Assembly: GCF_033115175.1 (NCBI RefSeq)
Contig: NC_084844.1
Span: forward strand, 34,133,885 to 34,197,884
DNA from: Lepus europaeus
Taxonomy: Eukaryota; Chordata; Mammalia; Lagomorpha; Leporidae
Direction: 5' to 3'
DNA length: 64,000 bases
In this document: positions 1 to 11,451 of the stretch, one piece after another
Layout of the letters: every line of letters begins with the position of its first letter
Position numbering within the stretch: position 1 is the first letter of the stretch
The notes under the pieces: generated by a model
Database searches by the model: none
Seen by the model: only the letters and a program-made list of their open reading frames with translations
Told to the model about the DNA's origin: nothing
Made by a program: the position numbers and the translations under genes

Positions 1-205
1 CCGGGAGTGCAGTGGAAAATGGCCCAAGTGCTTGGGCCCTGCACCCACATGGGAGACCAGGAGAAGCACCTGGCTCCTGCTTTTGGATCAGCGTGGTGCA
101 CCGGCCGCAGCGGCCATTGGAGGGTGAACCAACGGCAAAAAGGAAGACCTTTCTCTCTCTCTCTCTCTCTCACTGACCACTCTGCCTGTCCAAAAAAAAA
201 AAAAA
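1..205 (+). mobile_element. CSINE subtype B, cut by the window edge
   Basis: Lagomorph C-repeat SINE. It enters at CCGGGAGTGCAGTGG and ends CTGCCTGTC plus poly(A). Subtype B here means a head with GTGGCTCAACAGGCTAATCC and a tail without AATAAA. Confidence 0.95.
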
Positions 206-231
206 AAAACACTACAGAACTACAGTAACTA

Positions 232-714
232 GTGTCATACTTGCAAGACAGAAAAAGAAACCAATATAATAGAGAACTCAGAAATAACCACAAAATATTT
301 TATGATTCCATTTATGTGAAAGAATAAACAGAAAGAAAGTAGATTAGTGGTTACAAGGGGATAGGAGAGGGGAGTTACAGGAAGTCACAGTTAAATTTCA
401 CACTGAAGACAAACACTGGCTTAGGGAACAGAAAGCTGAGTAACTTACATCCTTCATATTAGACACTATATTTCAACAGTTTAAGTAAACCTTTTACACT
501 TTCTGGATTTCAACATCAATGTATAAGTTGTTTCTGTTTCATGAAACTGAAATTAGTAAGAATTAAGTGAATATATTGACATATAGCTCATTTGGGAACA
601 CAGTTAAAATGGCAAATCTCACAATATCTAGTTCTTATAATTTAACAAAAGTCAGAATTACCATTTGAAACAGCAATTCTACTCCTAGGTATACAGTCAA
701 AAGAAATAAAAGCA
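232..714 (+). mobile_element. L1M 3'-end fragment
   Basis: ATGATTCCATTTATGTGAAAG followed by AGAAAGTAGATTAGTGGTTAC and later CAATTCTACTCCTAGGTATAC match old L1M 3' sequence; the order suggests two joined pieces. It lies in TRIM37 intron 2. It has no open frame. Confidence 0.6.
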
Positions 715-1027
715 GGGGCCAGGGCTGTGGCATAGTGGGTAAAGCCACTTCCTTCAGTGCCAGCAGCCCCTATCAGTGCTGGTGTGAGTCCTGGCTGCTC
801 CACTACCGATCCAGCTCCCTGCTAATTTACCTGGGAAAGCAGTGGAAAATGACCCAAGTGCTTGGAACCCTGCACCCACATGTGAGACCTAGAAGCTCAT
901 GGCTCCTGGCTTCAGATCAGCCCAGCTCCAGCCATTGCGGCAGATATCTCTCTCTCTCTGCCTCTCTCTGCCTCTCTGTGACTTTGCCTTTCAAATAAAT
1001 AAATAAAACTTAAAAAAAAAAAAAAAA
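715..1027 (+). mobile_element. CSINE subtype A
   Basis: Full-length C-repeat. Subtype A here means a GTGGCRCAGYGGGTTAA-type head and a tail TTTCAAATAAATAAAT plus poly(A). Confidence 0.95.
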
Positions 1028-1259
1028 GCAGTCTGGCAATTTGTTAAAAAGTTAAAAATACGTCTACCATACAATCTAGCCATTCCATTACTAATTACCC
1101 CATGAGAAAAGAAAGCTTAAGTCCATTCAAAGACTTCTATGCAAATATACATACAAGTGTTTTAAGAATTAGCAAAAAAACTGGAAGCATCTCATGTCCA
1201 ACAAGAGGTGAATGGATAAACAAACTGTGGCATAAGCATTCTCAGAAATAAAAAGGAAA
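1028..1259 (+). mobile_element. L1M 3'-end fragment (continues past SINE insertions to about 2290)
   Basis: CAGTCTGGCAATTTG, CCATTCCATTAC and GAGGTGAATGGATAAACAAAC are L1M 3' blocks. The same element resumes at 1636-1674 and 1979-2291, interrupted by two SINEs. Confidence 0.6.
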
Positions 1260-1635
1260 GCCGGCACTGCGGCTCAACAGGCTAATCCTCCACCTAGTGG
1301 CACCGGCACACCAGGTTCTAGTCCCAGTTGGGGCGCTGGATTCTGTCCCAGTTGCCGCTCTTCCAGGCCAGCTCTCTGCTGTGGCCCGGGAGTGCAGTGG
1401 TGGATGGCCCAAGTGCTTGGGCCCTGCACCCCATGGGAGACCAGGAGAATCACCTGGCTCCTGCCTTTGGATCAGCGCGGTGCGCCGGCCACAGCGCGTG
1501 TGCCGCGGCGGCCATTGGAGGGTGAACCAACGGCAAAAGAAGACCTTTCTCTCTGTCTCTCTCTCACTGTCCACTCTGCCTGTCAAAAAAAAAAAAAAGA
1601 AAGAAACAAAGAAAGAAAAAAGAAATAAAAAGGAG
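1260..1635 (+). mobile_element. CSINE subtype B
   Basis: Full-length, with an extended A-rich tail (AAAGAAAGAAAC). Inserted in an L1M fragment. Confidence 0.95.
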
Positions 1636-1674
1636 TACAATAACATGGATAAATGTCAAAATACTTTTGCTAGG

Positions 1675-1978
1675 AATGAGCATTTAGCCTTAGTGCTTAA
1701 GACACCTGTGTCACACATTGCAGTGCCTGGGTTTGATTCCCAGCTCTGGCTCCTAATTGCAGCTTCCACCTACACAGATCCTGAAAAGCAGTAGTGTTGG
1801 CTCAAGTAAATGGATTCCTGCCACCCATGTGGGAGATCCAGACTGTACTCCCAGCTTCTGGCTCCAGCCCTGGTATAGGCCCTGGTACTGCAGGCATTTG
1901 GAGACTGAAGCAAAGGATGGAAGTTCTCGCTGTCTTATTTGTCTCTCTGCCTTTCAAAGAGAAAACTATTTTTATTGA
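1675..1978 (+). mobile_element. CSINE subtype C (old, divergent)
   Basis: Older C-repeat with head GCATTTAGCCTTAGTGCTTAAG and body TTTGATTCCCAGCTCTGGCTCC. Confidence 0.8.
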
Positions 1979-2291
1979 GTAAAAGAAGTCAGACATATAC
2001 AAGTATATGCTATATGATGCCACCTGTATAAAATTTCAGAAAACGCAAACTTATCTACAGTGACAGAAAGTATATCAGTTGGCCAGAGACAAGACAAGTG
2101 AAGGGAAGGACTACCAAGAGGTACAAGGAAACTTGGATATAACAAATATATTCATTATTCTGACTACAGTTGTAGTTTAACAAGTACATACAGATTTCAA
2201 AATTTATCAGACTGTATATTTTAAATGTGTAGTTTATTGTATAAAAATATACATAATAAAAATGGCTGGCTAAATAAATAAATAAACTCAA
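1979..2291 (+). mobile_element. L1M 3' fragment, continuation
   Basis: GTAAAAGAAGTCAGACATATA and CAGTGACAGAAAGTATATCAG continue the L1M 3' order after the SINE at 1675-1978. Confidence 0.5.
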
Positions 2292-2600
2292 GGGGCCAGC
2301 ACTGTGGCACAGCAGGTTAAAGTCCTGGCCTGAAGCGCCGGCATCCCATATGGGTGCCGGTTCTAGTCCTGGATGCTGCTCTTCTGATCCAGCTCTCTGC
2401 TATGGCCTGAGATATCAGCAGAAGATGGCCCAAGTCCTTGTGCCCCTGCACCCACGTGGGAGACCCGGAAGAAGCTCCTGGCTTCAGATCGGCACAGCTC
2501 CAGCCATTGAGGCCATCTGGAGAGTGAACCAGTGGATACAAGACCTCTCTCTCTGCAACTCTTTCAAATAAATAAATCTTTAAAAAAATAAATAAATAAA
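2292..2600 (+). mobile_element. CSINE subtype A
   Basis: Full-length; a (AATA)n tail. AATAAACTCAA flanks both sides as target duplication. Confidence 0.95.
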
Positions 2601-3136
2601 CTCAATAAACATAGGCAAACATATAAAGTGCTATCAATACTGAAAATTAAGACCGGGGAAAACTGGATGAGAAAGATGGTGCCAAAAAATGGAGAAAATG
2701 TTTAAAATATTACCAAGTCATGAGGGAGAATCAATTGAGTATAACTAATGAGGGAGATATATTGAAAACACAGCCCACCTTGTGGTTTGGAAGCACGAGC
2801 TAGCCATAGGTAAGGCACAAGCCTGGGGCAAATCCAGTCGTAGTCTGTCACCAACTACAGGGTGACTTTGGACAAGTCTCTTCACAAGAACTTTGTTTTA
2901 TTCAACAACACAAACATCTGGACCATCATAGACAAACCTCCATGGTCAAATGAACAGAAATGGAATGTGAGAAAAGGGAAGATATTCACACAAAAAATTT
3001 TCAGTGGGGGTGGGGTAACCAATTTCTCAAAGACTTTGCTCCTGGATCTATCCCGTATTTCTCCAGCATCATTAATTAACCCCTCTTTACTGGTTCAGAT
3101 TGACTAAAAAAACCTTAAAAAAAAGTTGCCTTCTCA
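2601..3136. other. TRIM37 intron 2, no feature seen
   Basis: Single-copy-looking AT-rich intron sequence; the open frame at 2862-3107 has no recognisable domain. Confidence 0.5.
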
Positions 3137-3460
3137 GGAACCGGCGCTGTGGCATAAGGGGTTAAGCTGCTGCTTGCAGTGCTGGCATCCCATACGGGTG
3201 CCAGTTTGAGTCCTGGCTGCTCCACTTCCAATCCAGCTCTCTGCTGACGTGCCTGGGAAAACGGCAGAAGACGGCCCAAATACTTGCACCTCTATACTCA
3301 CATAGGGAGACCTGGAAGAAGCTCCTGGCTCCTAGCTTTGGATCAGCCCAGCTCTGGCCATCGTGGCCATTTGAGGAGTGACTCAATGGCTGGAATATTT
3401 CTTTTTCTTTCTGTAACTCTGCTTTTCAAATACAAAAATAAATCTTAAAAAAAAAAGTTG
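3137..3460 (+). mobile_element. CSINE subtype A
   Basis: Full-length; AAAAGTTGCCTT / AAAAGTTGCTTT flank it as target duplication. Confidence 0.95.
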
Positions 3461-3596
3461 CTTTCCAATATTTCCCTTCAACTACTGCCTTCTTTTTCCC
3501 TTTACAATAAAATCCAGTGGACTTTTTTTTTTTATATTTGTGTCTTATTTCTTCTCACTCTCTCCCATCAGGTTTTCTTTTTAAAGATTTATTACT

Positions 3597-3946
3597 TGGG
3601 CCAGCGCCGTGGCTCAACAGGCTAATCCTCTGGCTAGCGGCGCCGGCACACAGGGTTCTAGTCCTGGTCGGGGCGCCGGATTCTGTCCTGGTTGCCCCTC
3701 TTCCAGGCCAGCTCTCTGATATGGCCCGGGAGTCCAGTGGAGGATGGCCCAAGTGCTTGGGCCCTGCACCCGCATGGGAGACCAGGAGAAGCACCTGGCT
3801 CCTGCCATCGGATCAGCGCAGTGCGCCGGCTGTAGTGCACCGGCCGCGGCGGCTATTGGAGGGTGAACCAACGGCAAAGGAAGACCTTTCTCTCTGTCTC
3901 TCTCTCTCACTGTCCACTCTGCCTGTCAAAAAAAAAAAAAAAAAAA
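3597..3946 (+). mobile_element. CSINE subtype B
   Basis: Full-length with 18-base poly(A); AAAGATTTATTACTT / AAGATTTATTTACTT flank it. Confidence 0.96.
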
Positions 3947-3964
3947 GATTTATTTACTTATTTG

Positions 3965-4265
3965 AGGGGCCAACGCTATGGCACAGCAGGTAAAGCCGCT
4001 ACCTGCAATGACGGCATCCCAAATGGACGCCAGTTCAAGTCTCAGCTGCTCCACTTCAGACCCAGCTCTCTGTATGGCCTGGGAAATCAGCGGAAGATGG
4101 CTCAAGTGCTTGGGACCTGCACCCACGTGGGAGACCCAGAAGCTCCTGGCTTTGCATCGGCGCAGCTCTGACCCTTGCGGCCATCTGGGGAGTGAACCAG
4201 AGGATGGAAGACATCTCTCTCTATCTTCAACTCTGCCTTTCAAATAAATAATCTTTTTAAAAAAG
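3965..4265 (+). mobile_element. CSINE subtype A
   Basis: Full-length, immediately after the preceding SINE and tail-to-tail with the next one. Confidence 0.94.
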
Positions 4266-4567
4266 AAAGAAAGAAAACAGAGTTAGAGAGGGAGAGGTGG
4301 AGGCAGAGAGATCTTCCATCCACTGGTTCATTCTCCAAACGGCCACAACGGCCGGAGCTGAGCAGATCAAAAGCCAGGAACTAGGAGCTTCTTCTGGGTC
4401 TCCCAAGTGGGTACAGGGGCCCAAGGACTTGAGCCATCCTCCACTGTTTTCCCAGGCACAATAGCAGGGAGCTGGATTGGAAGTGGAGCAGCCAGCACTA
4501 GAACCGGCACCCATTTGGCATGCCAACGCTGCAGGCAGTGGCTTTACCCACTATGCCACAGAACTCC
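4266..4567 (-). mobile_element. CSINE subtype A
   Basis: Reverse orientation, head at the right end (GCATGCCAACGCTGC, CTATGCCACAG). Forms an inverted pair with 3965-4265. Confidence 0.93.
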
Positions 4568-5256
4568 TATCAGGTTTTTATCCCCACATTTCCACTGAAA
4601 CTACTCACCAAAGTCACCAAAGACTTGCACATTATCAATCAGCTCCTCTTTGAAATGTTTTCCACTTCTGAGACATCTCATTTTACTGTATTTCTACTGC
4701 CTTCAGCTATGGTTCCCTTCTTGGAGTCCCTTGCTGAGTCATCTACTTCCACCTGCCCTGTAAATGTTGATTGTACCAGAATTCTTCCCATGAGGTAATC
4801 TGGGCAGTCTTATCTAGTCTCTTGGTTTTACATATCATAAATATGCTAATATAGTAACATCGATTTCTCTAAACACCCCTACCCCAACTCCAAATGCATA
4901 TTTCCAGCTACCAAAAACTCCAGGTTACATGTGGAATATGTCAAATTTGATATGTTTAAAAATAAAACATTTACATCTCTAGCTACCCAAACTTGCTCTT
5001 CAAGTTTTTTCTATTTCAGAAGGGATAATCATTCATTCATATTCATACTGCTCAAAAAAAACTTTCTTCACATTCCATATGTACACAAATCCTGTGGACT
5101 CTACCTTCAAAACATTTCCAGAATTCCCCTATTTCTTACCAGCTCTACTGTTACCATTCCAGTGTAAAGTACGATTCTTCTTTCACTATAAAGCATATCC
5201 TAACTGATCTCAGCACAGCCTCTCATGAGCCTAAAGTTTTCTTTGCACATAGTAGT
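4568..5256. other. TRIM37 intron 2, no feature seen
   Basis: No exon, RNA gene or recognisable repeat; T- and C-rich text with short frames only. Confidence 0.5.
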
Positions 5257-5419
5257 CACTAATCCAGAGAAAGGAAGAGAGCAAGAAGAGATCTTCTATC
5301 CATTATCCACTCCCTAAATGGCCAAAACAATCGGCCAAAGCCAGGAGCCAGGAGCTTCCTCCAGGACTCCCACATGGATCCAGGGGCCCAAGGACTTGAG
5401 CCATCTTCTGCTGCTTTCC

Positions 5420-5453
<34 letters not shown>

Positions 5454-5897
5454 GACAGGCAGAGTAGACAGTGAGAGAGAGAGACAGAGAGAAAGGTCTT
5501 CCTTTGCCGTTGGTTCACCCCGCAATCGCCGCTGCGGCCAGCACGCTGCAGCCAACACACCGTGCTGATCTGAAGCCAGGTGCTTCTCCTGGTCTCCCAT
5601 GCGGGTGCAGGGCCCAAGCACTTGGGCCATCCTCCACTGCACTCCCGGGCCACAGCAGAGAGATGGACTGGAAGAGGAGCACCAGGGACAGAATGCGGCG
5701 CCCCAACTGGGACTAGAACCTGGGGTGCCGGCGCCACAGGAGGAGAATTAGCCTAGTGAGCCGCGGCGCCGGCCTCCAAGTTGTATTAGCAGGCAGCTGG
5801 ATCAGAAATGGAAGAGCCTGGACTCAAACCAGTGCCCACATAGGATGCCAGCATTGCAGGTGGCAGCTTAACCTTCTATACTACAGCACCAACCCCA
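5257..5897 (-). mobile_element. CSINE subtype A/C, split by a younger SINE
   Basis: Left part 5257-5420, right part 5777-5897. The interruption is the subtype B copy at 5421-5776. Confidence 0.85.
5421..5776 (-). mobile_element. CSINE subtype B, nested
   Basis: Full-length reverse copy with a 30-base poly(T), inserted into the older SINE around it. Confidence 0.95.
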
Positions 5898-5984
5898 GTG
5901 ATAAATCTTTAAAACATGAATTATGTCATATCACTCAAGAGCTTTCGATGACTACCATCACACTCAAGATAAAGTACAAGATCA

Positions 5985-6319
5985 GGGCCAGCGCCATGGC
6001 ATAGTACATTAATCCTCTGCCTGTGGCGCTGGCATCCCATGTGGGTACCAATTCTAGTCCCAGCTGTGCCACTTCCAGTACAGCTCTCTGCTATGGCCTG
6101 GGAAAGCAGTGGAGGATGGCCCAAGTCCTTGGGTCCCTGCAACTTCGTGGGAGACCAGGAAGAAGCACCTGGCTCCTGGCTTCAAATTGGTGCAGCTGCA
6201 GCTGTTGCAGCCATTTGGGGAGTGAGCCAATAGAAGGAAGACCTTTCTCTCTGTCTCTCCCTCTCACTGTCTGTAACTCTACCTCTCAAATAAATAAAAT
6301 CTTTAAAAAAAAAAAAAAA
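5985..6319 (+). mobile_element. CSINE subtype A
   Basis: Full-length; flanked by AAGTACAAGATC / AAGTGCAAGATC. Confidence 0.95.
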
Positions 6320-6904
6320 GTGCAAGATCTTTATCGAGGTCCTTGGTTAGGTCTTCAAGTCATCTCTTTTCCCCACCCCCACCATTCACTTTGCTGGATT
6401 CACAATGATTTTCATGCTATTTCTCAACACATCAAGTATACTTCTGAGTCTTTGCCCCTTCTGATCTGTCTGCCTAGGATTTTCTTCCCCCAGATATTCA
6501 CATTCCTTACTTCCACATTAAACTCAGATCTCTGCTCAAATGTTTCTCCTCAGAGATCTTCCAGACTACCCTATCCAAAGTAGCTACTAACCTGCCCATT
6601 CCCGCCTCAAAGCCCCTACTCTATAGCCTATTCAGTTTTATTTTTCTTCATTGCACTTACTGGTGTCTAACATTTGTTGTCAGCTACATCTCAACAGGTA
6701 AGTCAAATCATTGAGAAGTCAATACTTGACACCAAATAGACCAGCAGCTGATAATTGTTGAATGAAAAGCAAATGAATGATGCATTCAGAAACAAAGACA
6801 GGTCTAGAAAGGTTAGAAACAAATCTGAACATTCTCAACACGTTAATATTCTTTTATTGTAGTGAGGCAGATCGTGCCATCTGCATTCTGTAGCTGAGGA
6901 AACA
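6320..6904. other. TRIM37 intron 2, no feature seen
   Basis: No exon with splice sites on the minus strand is recognised. Confidence 0.5.
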
Positions 6905-7070
6905 AAGCTCAAACAGTTGGGGCCCTGCCACCTCTATGGGAAACCTGGACTGGATTCCTAGTTTCCAGGTCTGGCTTGGTCCAACTGTGGCCACTGTGAA
7001 TATTAAGGGAATGAACCTGAAGATGGACTTTCTTTCTGTTTGTATTTGTCTCCCTCTCAAAAAACAAATT
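6905..7070 (+). mobile_element. CSINE subtype C fragment
   Basis: 5'-truncated; GCCACCTCTATGGGAAACCTGG and TCCCTCTCAAA are visible. Confidence 0.5.
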
Positions 7071-7159
7071 ATTGATAATAAGTTTGCTAAGTTATTAAGA
7101 AACAGAACCTCTCCCTTTCCCCCAAAAAAAGAGTCAGATTAAGAAAATAATATGAATAA

Positions 7160-7472
7160 GGGGCTGGCACTGTGGTGCAGCGAGTTAACACCCTGGCCTG
7201 AAGCGCCGGCATCCCATAAAGGCGCTGGTTCTAGTCCTGGCTGCTCCACTTCCAATCCAGCTCTCTGCTATGGCCTGGGTAAGCAGTGGAAGATGGCCCA
7301 AGTCCTTAGGTCCCTGCACCCACATGGAAGACCTGGAAGAAGCTTCTGGCTTTGGATCGGCCAAACTCCACCTGTTGCAGCCATTTGAGGAGTGAACCAT
7401 TGGATGGAAGATCTTTCTCTCTCTCTGAAACTCTGCTGTTCAAATAAATAAATAAATCTTTTTTTAAAAAGT
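7160..7472 (+). mobile_element. CSINE subtype A
   Basis: Full-length with AATAAATAAATAAATC tail. Confidence 0.95.
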
Positions 7473-7482
7473 ATATGATTTT

Positions 7483-7811
7483 TGGGGCCGGTGCTGAGGC
7501 GTAGTGAGTGAAGCCGCCGTCTGCAATGCCGGCATCCCATATGGGCGCTGGTTCGAGTCTCAGCTGATCCACTTCCGATCTAGCTCTTTGCTGTGGCCTG
7601 GAAAAGCAGTGGAGGATGGCCCAAGTCCTTGTGCCCCTGTAACCACATGGGAGACTCAGAGGAAGCTCCAGGCTCCTGGCTTCAGATTGGCGCAGCTCTG
7701 GTTGTTGTGTCCAGTTGGGGAGTGAACCAGCAGATAGAAGACCTCTCTCTCTGCCTCTCCTTCTCTCACTGTGTAACTCTTTCAAATAAATAAATAAATC
7801 TTTTTAAAAAA
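7483..7811 (+). mobile_element. CSINE subtype A
   Basis: Full-length; TATATGATTT / TCTATGATTT flank it. Confidence 0.95.
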
Positions 7812-7871
7812 TTCTATGATTTCATATTTTTGCCTTTGAAACCATTACCTGCTTTTTTCTCCATCTTACCC

Positions 7872-7982
7872 AGTAAATATATATATGTGTGTGTATGTAT
7901 ATATGTGTGTATACATATGTATATACATATATATGTGTATGTGTATATATATATACACACATACACACACATACACACATTC
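7872..7982. repeat. Compound (TA/TG)n-(CA/TA)n microsatellite
   Basis: About 105 bp of alternating pyrimidine-purine steps change from TATG/TGTA to CACATA, giving near-palindromic sequence. It lies in TRIM37 intron 2. The short open frames across it are repeat translations. Confidence 0.9.
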
Positions 7983-8336
7983 TCCTTCTGAACCTCTCAG
8001 TACTTTCTTCAATATAAAATTGAAATCCATATCCTCCATAAGACTCAAGCCCTTCAAGGCAGGCAATCCTTAGTCTCCCTCAGCTCCAAGCACAACCCAA
8101 GCATGCACTTTATAATTATATTTGTTAAATGTATAGTTTATTTGATCACATAAATATACTTAAATTACAGTGGTTTTGTTTCCAGAGGCATCTAGCTATT
8201 GTCAAACCCTTCACAGCAGTTGTCACTTCATGTTTATTCACCTTCACAGTACTAAGAAATACCAACTGACAATCTACTGAGGAACATTCATTTAATAGAT
8301 ATTTAAAATAAGGGGAAAAAAACGTAAAATAAGAGA

Positions 8337-8669
8337 GGGCCCGGCATTGTGGCCTAGCAGGTATAGCTGCTGTCTGCAGTACCAGAATCCTGTACGGGCA
8401 TGGGATCAAGTCTTGGTCACTCCACTTCCAACCCAGCTCCCTGCTAATGTGTCTGCGAAAGCAGTGGAAGATGGCCCAAGTGACTGGCCCCTGTACCCAT
8501 GTAGGAGATGCAGATGAAGCTCCTGGCTCCGGGATTCAACCTGGCCCAGCCCCAGTCATTGAGGCCACCTGGGGAGTGGAACCATCGGATGAAAGATCTT
8601 TGTTTCTCCCTCTCTCTTTGTACCTCTGCCTTTCAAATAAATCAATCTTTATTAAAAAAAAAAAAAATA
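8337..8669 (+). mobile_element. CSINE subtype A
   Basis: Full-length, ending about 70 bp before TRIM37 exon 2 (in the downstream intron, antisense). Confidence 0.94.
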
Positions 8670-8709
8670 CAAATGGTTAATCCATACAATACATCCCATA
8701 TATACATTA

Positions 8710-8871
<162 letters not shown>

Positions 8872-8921
8872 TTAGGCTACTAAATCAAGAATAAAAAGCA
8901 AGCTAAAAATAATTTGTTCAG

Positions 8922-9152
8922 GAAGCAGGCATTTGGCCTAACAGTGAGGGTACCAGGCAGGACATGTGTGTCCCACATCAGTGTACCTGGGTTCATTTCC
9001 AACTCTGAGTCCTGATTCTAGCTTCCTGCTGATCTGGACCCTGGGAGACAGTGCAGATGGCTCCCATGGTTGGGTTCCTGTGTTGGGAGGCCTTCACTGG
9101 GTTGCTGGCTTCGGCCAAAATTCTTTCTTTCTGCCTCCCAAATAAATAACAA
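8922..9152 (+). mobile_element. CSINE subtype C
   Basis: Old copy, GGCATTTGGCCTAACAG head, 80 bp from TRIM37 exon 2 in intron 1. Confidence 0.75.
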
Positions 9153-9329
9153 TAATTAACTTGACATTTACATTTATTTTGGGCTGATCACATCTCATTT
9201 CTAACTATATTCTCTACCATGACTAGGAGTAAAAGCCCTGGGTACCTCAGAACAACTCCTAGAAAATGCATTTTTTTTTTCTAAGCTTCATGATGAGTTT
9301 ACTCTAAGAAAAAGATGTGAAATGCAAAC

Positions 9330-9560
9330 ATAGAATAATGCACAAATATTTTCACTGAAGCATTAATTATAATGGCAAGAATCCACTTAGAGCCCAAATA
9401 AGAAGTTAAAAAAAATATATATGGTAGCTAATTATGACGGTCATTAGAAATATTTTTTGATTTAATGATAGGATGTATAAAAGAAAGAGAAAAAATATGC
9501 AATATGAAATTTTTGCTTTTATGCACTTTCCCCAAACAGGATAAACTGCTTTTACAATTC
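9330..9560 (+). mobile_element. Probable L1M fragment
   Basis: CTGAAGCATTAATTATAATGG and the following AT-rich text resemble the reporter-like end of L1M ORF2. It is heavily decayed and sits in TRIM37 intron 1. Confidence 0.35.
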
Positions 9561-10399
9561 AGAGGGAAAAGGTTTTTAAACCAATACTTAAATTAATGGC
9601 ACTGTACTCTGACCCAGAGAGAAACTAATTCAGAATTCAGAAATCTGAACTTCTGCCCTGATGCTCCAACCAACTAGATTACTTATTTGAGTCTGAGATT
9701 CTGCCCTATTGAAAATTTTGGTGGCAATTCCATGACTCCACAACAACAACAAAAAAAAGATCACTTAAATGGAAGAAACAGTATTATTTGCAAGCCTCAA
9801 CTGAGTCAATTTAAGAAGTAACTGACAAGTTACAACAAGAAATCATAATTAAATGTATGGCTACTGTATACATTTTTACATTAACATTTAGTTTTATTCC
9901 ATTCCAGGAGAATTAAAACCTCCCTTTCTCCCCGTTTCTTGTTTGTGTTTTTTAAACAAAGCTAAGTTTACAAAAACCTTAACAATACTTTCAGCTGAGG
10001 AATTGAGGAGAAACCTATTCATTAGTCTCATCATGACTCTGCAGGCTAGAAGGAACCTGTGAGATGCAGAGTGAACACTGAGACCATTAGATGAACGAAT
10101 TTCAAGTGGAGTGTTCATTAAAATAGATAACCCTTATTAAGGACGGATTTAGGATTTCAGCATTTGAAGATTCAATATATGACGATTACAAAATTATGCC
10201 CAATAAACAATCTTTTCTTTCGTCCCAAGCCTTTAGATACATATCCTAACCACGTGAAATCACAACTGACAAGAATCCTCTACAAAAAGAATAACTGTTT
10301 GTTCTGGAAACTAGTCAAACGAGAGAGAACAGGTAGACCCTCGTGCAATTTAAGAAGGGAAGAAGCCTGCCAAGCACGCCGCTGAGGGAATGCTGCCCA
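9561..10399. other. TRIM37 intron 1, no feature seen
   Basis: Unique-looking intron leading into the CpG island; no repeat or exon recognised. Confidence 0.5.
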
Positions 10400-10730
10400 T
10401 TAGGAGGGATATTTGGATCTCAGGAACTCGCGCGCGGTGCTGAGAGGCAGGTGCGGCACGCCCAGCTGGGGAAACGGCAGTCTTGCTCTGCACAGGCTGC
10501 CCTTTGCAAATACCCAGCGGACGCCAGCACCGACAAGGTGCCAAGACAGCCTTGAAAATGAAAGGGCGCGCAGCACCTGACTGCGGAACGGGCTGAGTCT
10601 GTGCACCCGAGGGATGCAGGCTGAGCACCGAGTCCCTCGAGCCGCCTCAGCCCTCTCCACAGCGGCAGGAGGGCTCATCCGGCGGCGGGAGAACAGATCA
10701 ACCCCCAACCACCCTCCTCAACCTCCTCAC

Positions 10731-10751
10731 CTCCACGCTCTGTTCATCCAT
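10731..10751 (-). CDS. TRIM37: TRIM37 coding exon 1 (start codon, 7 codons)
   Basis: On the minus strand the ATG at 10751 opens seven codons reading MDEQSVE, followed directly by a GTGAGG splice donor at 10725-10730. This is the N-terminus of TRIM37. The exon ends in phase 0, which matches the phase-0 start of the next exon at 8841. The 5' untranslated part of this exon extends upstream into the CpG island; its exact start cannot be read from sequence alone. Intron 1 is about 1.9 kb. Confidence 0.92.
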
Positions 10752-11046
10752 CGCCTCCGGCTCTCGACCGGGCCCGCGGAGACCCGCGGAGTCCGTGGTC
10801 TGACCTGCTGGGCGCCGGCCGGAGGTCGCCAGGTCAAATCGCCGAGACAAGCCCGGAGTCCACGTCAGAGTACTCCGACAACTGCCCCACCTGCGTGCCC
10901 CATCGCTTCAGGGTCGGTGCCGGCTACCCCCCTTTCGCCATTTTGATCCGCAAGCCCGACGTGGGGCGCAGAGGGAGGGCAAGCTGTGGCCGCAGCGCCT
11001 TCCTCCCGGCTCAGCTGCCCGCCAGAGATCGCGAGGAGCCTCGGCC

Positions 11047-11052
11047 CACGTG
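11047..11052. promoter_or_regulatory. E-box CACGTG in the TRIM37 promoter
   Basis: The sequence is CACGTGACG, a USF/MYC-type E-box, in the CpG island about 300 bp upstream of the TRIM37 ATG. Function is inferred. Confidence 0.4.
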
Positions 11053-11187
11053 ACGCGAGCGTGCGCGTGTGAAACAGTCGCTGGAGGCCGGCGGCGCAGG
11101 TCTGAGGCGAAGAAGGCGCTTCAGAGAATTCTCAAACACCAACGGTAACCAGGGCGGCCGGGGGCGCGGCGGCGAGGCAAAGCGCGA

Positions 11188-11198
11188 TGCGCATGCGC
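11188..11198. promoter_or_regulatory. NRF1 binding-site motif in the TRIM37 promoter
   Basis: The palindromic TGCGCATGCGC matches the NRF1 consensus exactly and sits in the CpG island about 440 bp upstream of the TRIM37 start codon. Binding is inferred from the motif only. Confidence 0.55.
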
Positions 11199-11451
11199 GC
11201 GGAGCGCTGCGGGAGAGGCGGGCGCCTAGTTCCCGCGGTGCGGGAGCGCCCACGAGACTTGGCGGCCCGCTGCGGCAGGGTTGCGTGCCTCGCGGGCACT
11301 TGGAGCGTGGCGCTTCGCCACGCCACGCCCCGCTCCGCGGAAGGGCGGCGCCCTAACAGGGCTTCAATTTTGCCCGCGAAAGGTTGGAGCCGCCTGGCGC
11401 GCTGGTGGCACACGCAGGCTTAGCCGCCATGCCCCTAGGTATTCGAACTCC

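Noticed and set aside
6023-6583. A 186-codon + strand frame
   Set aside because: The first half is a translation of the SINE at 5985-6319; the rest is intron read-through.
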